Source: Cryptomeria japonica
Lineage: Eukaryota > Streptophyta > Pinopsida > Cupressales > Cupressaceae
Length of the DNA: 64,000 bases
Direction of reading: 5' to 3'
NCBI RefSeq assembly: GCF_030272615.1
Contig: NC_081409.1
Location: 202,412,449-202,476,448 of the forward strand
Part shown: piece by piece, positions 60,501-64,000 of the stretch
Position numbering within the stretch: the first letter of the stretch is position 1
Layout of the letters: each line of letters starts with the position of its first letter
Program-made: the position numbers and the translations under genes
Notes under the pieces: generated by a model
Told to the model about the DNA's origin: nothing
Database searches by the model: none
What the model saw: the letters and a program-made list of their open reading frames with translations, nothing else

Positions 60501-63054
60501 AGTGAAGCCAAAGGATTCCAAGGCAGAAGAATCTGACAAGCTAAAGTGTCAAAGAATACTGGCAGAGAGAGATGATATTGCATGAATGTTTATTGAACTA
60601 AAGATAGTCCTTGTGATAGGTAATGAACTTTAACAATATAAAGATTCAGTGACAATATTTGATAAAGCTTATGTGTTTTCAGGCTCACATTTAGGAATCA
60701 AGTAAAGAATATGCTAGCAGATTTATTTCGATCTTTCAATTCAAAAAAATGAGAGAAAGAAAGTGAGGTTTTTAATTTCAACTCACATCGGGGGCCTCCC
60801 AAACAGAGGAACCCAGGTCATGGACGAGGTGGGCACAAGTTCATCACCGAAGAACATGTATCCCCCTTTTTTCCCTCCTCCAGTAATGCAGATGCCTATG
60901 ACATTCTTGATGAGGCCTTGCTTTTCCCATTGAGATGGAAGACTTGCTGCAGCGCTACTCAGACCTAAAACACCATCTGTAGTTTGTGTCTGTCTCAACG
61001 AACATTTCATGAATGGATAACAAGTGCAGAGGTGGACGATAAGCCTTATCATGGTGTGGGTGTTTTCTCTCATGCTGGTTACTCATCAGATTGGAACCAA
61101 ATGTTGTAAACATTCCAAAGTCTAAACAAGCCGAACTAATGATTTTCATACAGATTAAGGTCTAAATAATGACTAAGAAGTCCTATTTGAAGAATTGAGT
61201 TCTATCCACATAATTAATTCCAGATATGAATAACCTTATTCAATTTCTAGTTTCTAGCAGCTAAAATGTCACAAAGTGAAGCCAAAGGATTCCAAGGCAG
61301 AAGAATCTGACAAGCTAAAGTGTCAAAGAATACTGGCAGAGAGAGATGATATTGCATGAATGTTTATTGAACTAAAGATAGTCCTTGTAATAGGTAATGA
61401 ACTTTAACAATATAAAGATACAGTGACAATATTTGATAAAGCTTATGTGTTTTCAGGCTCACATTTAGGAATCAAGTAAAGAATATGCTAGCAGATTTAT
61501 TTCGATCTTTCAATTCAAAAAAATGAGAGAAAGAAAGTGAGGTTTTTAATTTCAACTCACATCGGGGGCCTCCCAAACAGAGGAACCCAGGTCATGGACG
61601 AGGTGGGCACAAGTTCATCACCGAAGAACATGTATCCCCCTTTTTTCCCTCCTCCAGTAATGCAGATGCCTATGACATTCTTGATGAGGCCTTGCTTTTC
61701 CCATTGAGATGGAAGACTTGCTGCAGCGCTACTCAGACCTAAAACACCATCTGTAGTTTGTGTCTGTCTCAACGAACCACCTTGTATATATCCACACCTG
61801 TCACAGGAAAAATGAAAGTCACTGATACCCTTAAACTATTTTCCATAACCTTTCTGCCTAAGAAAGGTCAGATCACCTCAAATTGCGTTATCTGTTAGGT
61901 TCATCACCAGTTATGGCAAAAAATCAGATTTGTTTTTCATTATTGAGGGGCTACATTCTGTGATAAAAGGTATGCTGAATTTGAAGCCATGTGCAACGTT
62001 TATGCCATGATTCACATTAAGTTGTAAATGGATAGTGTCCTATCCATTTAATGTATCTTAGTCCCTTGGATGTTTAAGGCCATAGTATCTAAAATTATCA
62101 GCTTCTCTAATTCATGATCTGTCTCAGGTTTCTGCACTCTTTGTAAATTGTAATAAAAAGAAAGGAAAAAGTCTTACCCAAATACATAAGTAGGCCTGAC
62201 GATAGTGCCATTGCTGAGTGTTACCGCGACACAGTCCCTAACAAGAACTCCCTTAGAGAACCCATTATCAGCATACCTAATATCATAATCACATTGTTGA
62301 TAAGAACTCTGACAGTCATATTTGTCATGACTCGTTGCCTGCACAGCCGCACACAGAGGATCCTTGCATGATACCCCTGAGCGTGGTTTTGGTTTGTACC
62401 ATTGATGGGGTGTCTGCGGAACACAAAACTACTCATTTGAATCACAAACTGAAAAACATAAATAACGTTTATACCCACTATGCCTGCTACAAGAAATCAA
62501 TGAGCATTCAAAGAACCCAAATTCACTAAACTAGCCATAGGATACATGTAGCATTTCTTCAATTGCGTAACAAAAATAAGATATGGCCGTAATTGATATT
62601 TACCTTGGCACAACTTTGGCAGGGAGCATCACACTGAAGCCATGTTAAATCACTGCCAGTGTCTACATCCAGATAATATTGGTTTTGGGGATTACCAATC
62701 GACAAGTTTACATAGTAAATCCTGCAATTCAGTATGCATATTCATGAGCTTTAAATTGGAATCCAGAATTAAAATAACATTTTGGGGGTTTGTTCTTGTT
62801 CCTTACCCATCTGGATAAACATTGCCTTGCACATTAAAGAAGGCAGTCTTTGCTGTTGCTTGTAATCTCCTGCCAATTCTCTGGGTGTCTTGTTCAACTA
62901 ATGAGGAGACCTCAGATTGTTCATTCTTGGGATAAATTGGGTATACACCTGCTGTTCCTATGGACGCAGGGATGCATCCGCTTAAGATTGTCAACCCAAA
63001 AGCCAGTAGACACAAGAGCTTTACTTCGACATCCACTTTCATATTCCCTAGCAT
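54591..63054 (-). CDS. Nucellin/Asp1-like aspartic protease B, nine exons, enlarged intron 4
   Basis: Exons: 62807-63054, 62604-62721, 62178-62413, 61561-61797, 55491-55644, 55324-55409, 55060-55177, 54862-54928, 54591-54685, all GT-AG and in frame, giving 452 residues from the ATG at 63054 (448 from the ATG at 63042). Exons 2-9 equal those of gene A in length. There is a hydrophobic signal peptide (LLCLLAFGLTILSG). Catalytic Asp103 is in DTGSDLTWLQCDAPC and Asp312 in DTGSSYTYF. The flap region reads CDYDIRYADNGFSKG, with the usual GGSS altered. In exon 4, DGVLGLSSAAASLPSQ replaces gene A's SGGPSS. Intron 4 is about 5.9 kb against 1.9 kb in gene A and contains two acceptor-less exon 4 copies and a PPR-carrying insertion. 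It encodes an intact protease if the outermost exon 4 is used; efficient splicing is not proven. Confidence 0.88.
56529..57990. mobile_element. hAT-like insertion carrying PPR gene fragments
   Basis: This segment is absent from the same intron position of gene A, which has a single GGATTATTC site. In gene B it is bounded by GATTATTC (56521-56528) and CATTATTC (57991-57998), an 8-base target duplication with one mismatch. Its ends are CTAAGTTAC and, as reverse complement, CTGTGTTAC (7 of 9 identical), followed on both sides by GTTTGG-rich sequence. Eight-base duplication and short TIRs point to the hAT superfamily. No transposase is present, so it is non-autonomous. The interior holds PPR-coding remnants and a GC-rich GGCAGCACCCC array at 57135-57220. 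Confidence 0.65.
56830..57720 (-). pseudogene. PPR protein gene fragments, captured and broken
   Basis: Minus-strand readings match the plant PLS-class pentatricopeptide pattern. From about 57650 down to 57340: SLLLPACSMNNGM, then GNALVDMYAKCES-HKAHELFD, a 10-base duplication (TGTCAAACAA twice, 57449-57468) that shifts frame, then PQKCVVSWNTMIPGYT and a stop. From about 56985 to 56835: HKAHELFDKMPQKHSVS, a stop where Trp is expected, DAMLAEYTQKELV, a stop, and RALEIFKQMQ. PPR proteins bind organellar RNA. Here only two or three motifs remain, so it is non-functional. Confidence 0.72.
60013..60229 (-). pseudogene. Exon 4 copy without splice acceptor (distal)
   Basis: 217 bases identical in reading to exon 4 but lacking its first 20 bases and the CTGTGACAG acceptor. 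The donor (GTGAGT) is kept. The only nearby AG (GAGACAG, inside the exon) would give a frame incompatible with exon 3 or exon 4, so inclusion would shift the frame. Confidence 0.85.
60787..61003 (-). pseudogene. Exon 4 copy without splice acceptor (proximal)
   Basis: Same structure as the copy at 60013-60229, one 774-base unit closer to the complete exon 4 (61561-61797). Confidence 0.85.
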
Positions 63055-63139
63055 ACAAATGTCTCTCAATTTGAATAGACGAAATAACAATAATGCCAAA
63101 TGTTCGTTGAATGCAAAATGATGGATTATACAAATGAGG

Positions 63140-63147
63140 ATTATACA
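63140..63147 (-). promoter_or_regulatory. TATA-like box of protease gene B
   Basis: The minus strand reads TGTATAAT about 90 bases upstream of the first ATG, at the place of gene A's CTATATAG, and next to the shared pyrimidine block (GGACCACCTTTCCTCCCTCC). It is weaker than the box of gene A. Confidence 0.5.
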
Positions 63148-63170
63148 GGGAGGGAGGAAAGGTGGTCCTC

Positions 63171-64000
63171 AAGTCAGCGCATAATATTGTGAAGGAAAAT
63201 AAATTTTCTTTAAAATTAATTATAATTTCTACAGAACAATCTAGAACAATAAATAGATTTTGTTTAAATGAAATTCTATATCAGTTATTTTAGATTATTG
63301 TTTTATTTATTTTAGATTATTTTTTAAATAATATTTTCAATTGCTATAGAAAATCTAATTTAATTTAGATAATAGATTTTTTTAAATAAAATAATATTTA
63401 TCTATGAAAAATATAAACATTTCAAAACTATGTATTTTTATTATGTATTGAAATATATGTAAAATATTTAAAATTCTAATTATTTAAAAATTTTAATTAT
63501 ATTTATTATTATTTTAATTAATAATCAATATTCAAATTATTTTTATCTGAAAAGTGTAAGAGTTGGTATAAAATGCTTTATATCATGTAAGATTTGCTTA
63601 TAGATTATAATCACTCAAGATTTAGGAATTTTAATGAAAGCACAAGAGAGGTTGGTTAGGGGAAAATAATGCTATTTTATCAAAGGATGTAAATGACAAA
63701 TTATAATGGATTAGATTGTTTGATATTACAAAGGAAACTAGTTATATATGTCAAGGTGAACATAGGTTTGCATTATATTATGGCATGTGTCGTAATCTTA
63801 TGAATTGAGATATAAAATGATAACTATTATTTTTGTACCCTAAGTAAACTTAAGTAACAAGTGTGAGCAGGACTTAAGCAATAAACTAGCTAGGTAATAC
63901 AAAGTGTTTCAGACCAACACCCCCTCTTAAATGTAACTCGAGGAGAATGTGCACAAATGCAAAGAAGCAATATGTGTATCATCTACTAAGCCATATTAGG
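63171..64000. other. AT-rich spacer
   Basis: Very AT-rich to about 63560, with no gene or element ends seen. Confidence 0.5.

Larger units (their letters stand above)
59456..61777 (-). repeat. Three tandem 774-bp units spanning exon 4 of protease gene B
   Basis: Units 59456-60229, 60230-61003 and 61004-61777. Each holds most of exon 4 plus the first part of intron 4. The junctions join CAACGAAC (exon 4) to ATTTCATGAATGG (intron 4); AAC is present at both parent sites, a 3-base microhomology. The first two units look identical. The third differs at few positions (for example CTTGTAATAGG against CTTGTGATAGG, and AAGATACAG against AAGATTCAG). Gene A has one copy, so the event is recent. Confidence 0.95.
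52825..63170 (-). repeat. Segmental duplication, copy B (protease gene and 3' flank)
   Basis: Counterpart of 21775-27945. Exon and flank similarity is clear throughout. It is longer because intron 4 of the gene gained a 1.46-kb insertion (56529-57991) and two extra 774-bp units (59456-61777). Confidence 0.85.

Overview
The window looks like intergenic and genic DNA from a seed plant with a large, repeat-rich nuclear genome. The evidence is spliced genes with GT-AG introns and AT-rich spacers, Copia-type LTR elements primed by initiator-Met tRNA, a plant L1-like LINE with a C-terminal RNase H, solo LTRs, and fragments of class III peroxidase and PPR genes. A gymnosperm would fit, but nothing seen here proves it.

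Layout. 1-570: old repeat remnants. 571-8221: a minus-strand Copia-type LTR element with gag (four zinc knuckles, two damaged), no visible pol, and a long degenerate second ORF where pol should be. 8667-8937: a class III peroxidase pseudogene fragment. About 8938-16628: a nearly full-length but dead LINE (ORF1 with DUF4283; ORF2 with endonuclease, RT, zf-RVT and RNase H). 18000-19500: a pyrimidine-rich low-complexity tract with degenerate telomere-like blocks. 21775-27945 and 52825-63170: two copies of one segmental duplication, each holding a nine-exon nucellin/Asp1-like aspartic protease gene on the minus strand. Between them (28-52.8 kb) lie a dead retroelement-type ORF, two solo LTRs, a non-autonomous LTR element with 690-bp LTRs, inverted LINE RT fragments, a short TRIM-like element and several perfect tandem duplications.

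The two protease genes are the only clearly intact cellular genes. By conceptual splicing all nine exons of each join in frame, both catalytic Asp motifs (DTGSD, DTGSS) are present, and exons 2-9 have identical lengths in both genes. Gene A is compact (about 4.2 kb). Gene B is about 8.5 kb because its fourth intron has grown. It took in a 1.46-kb insertion with 8-bp target-site duplications and short hAT-like inverted ends that carries PPR gene fragments. A 774-bp segment spanning most of exon 4 plus intron is also present three times in tandem, leaving one complete exon 4 and two copies that lack the splice acceptor. That exon triplication and the PPR-carrying insertion are the most unusual structures here. 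I found no CRISPR array, operon, tRNA or rRNA gene.
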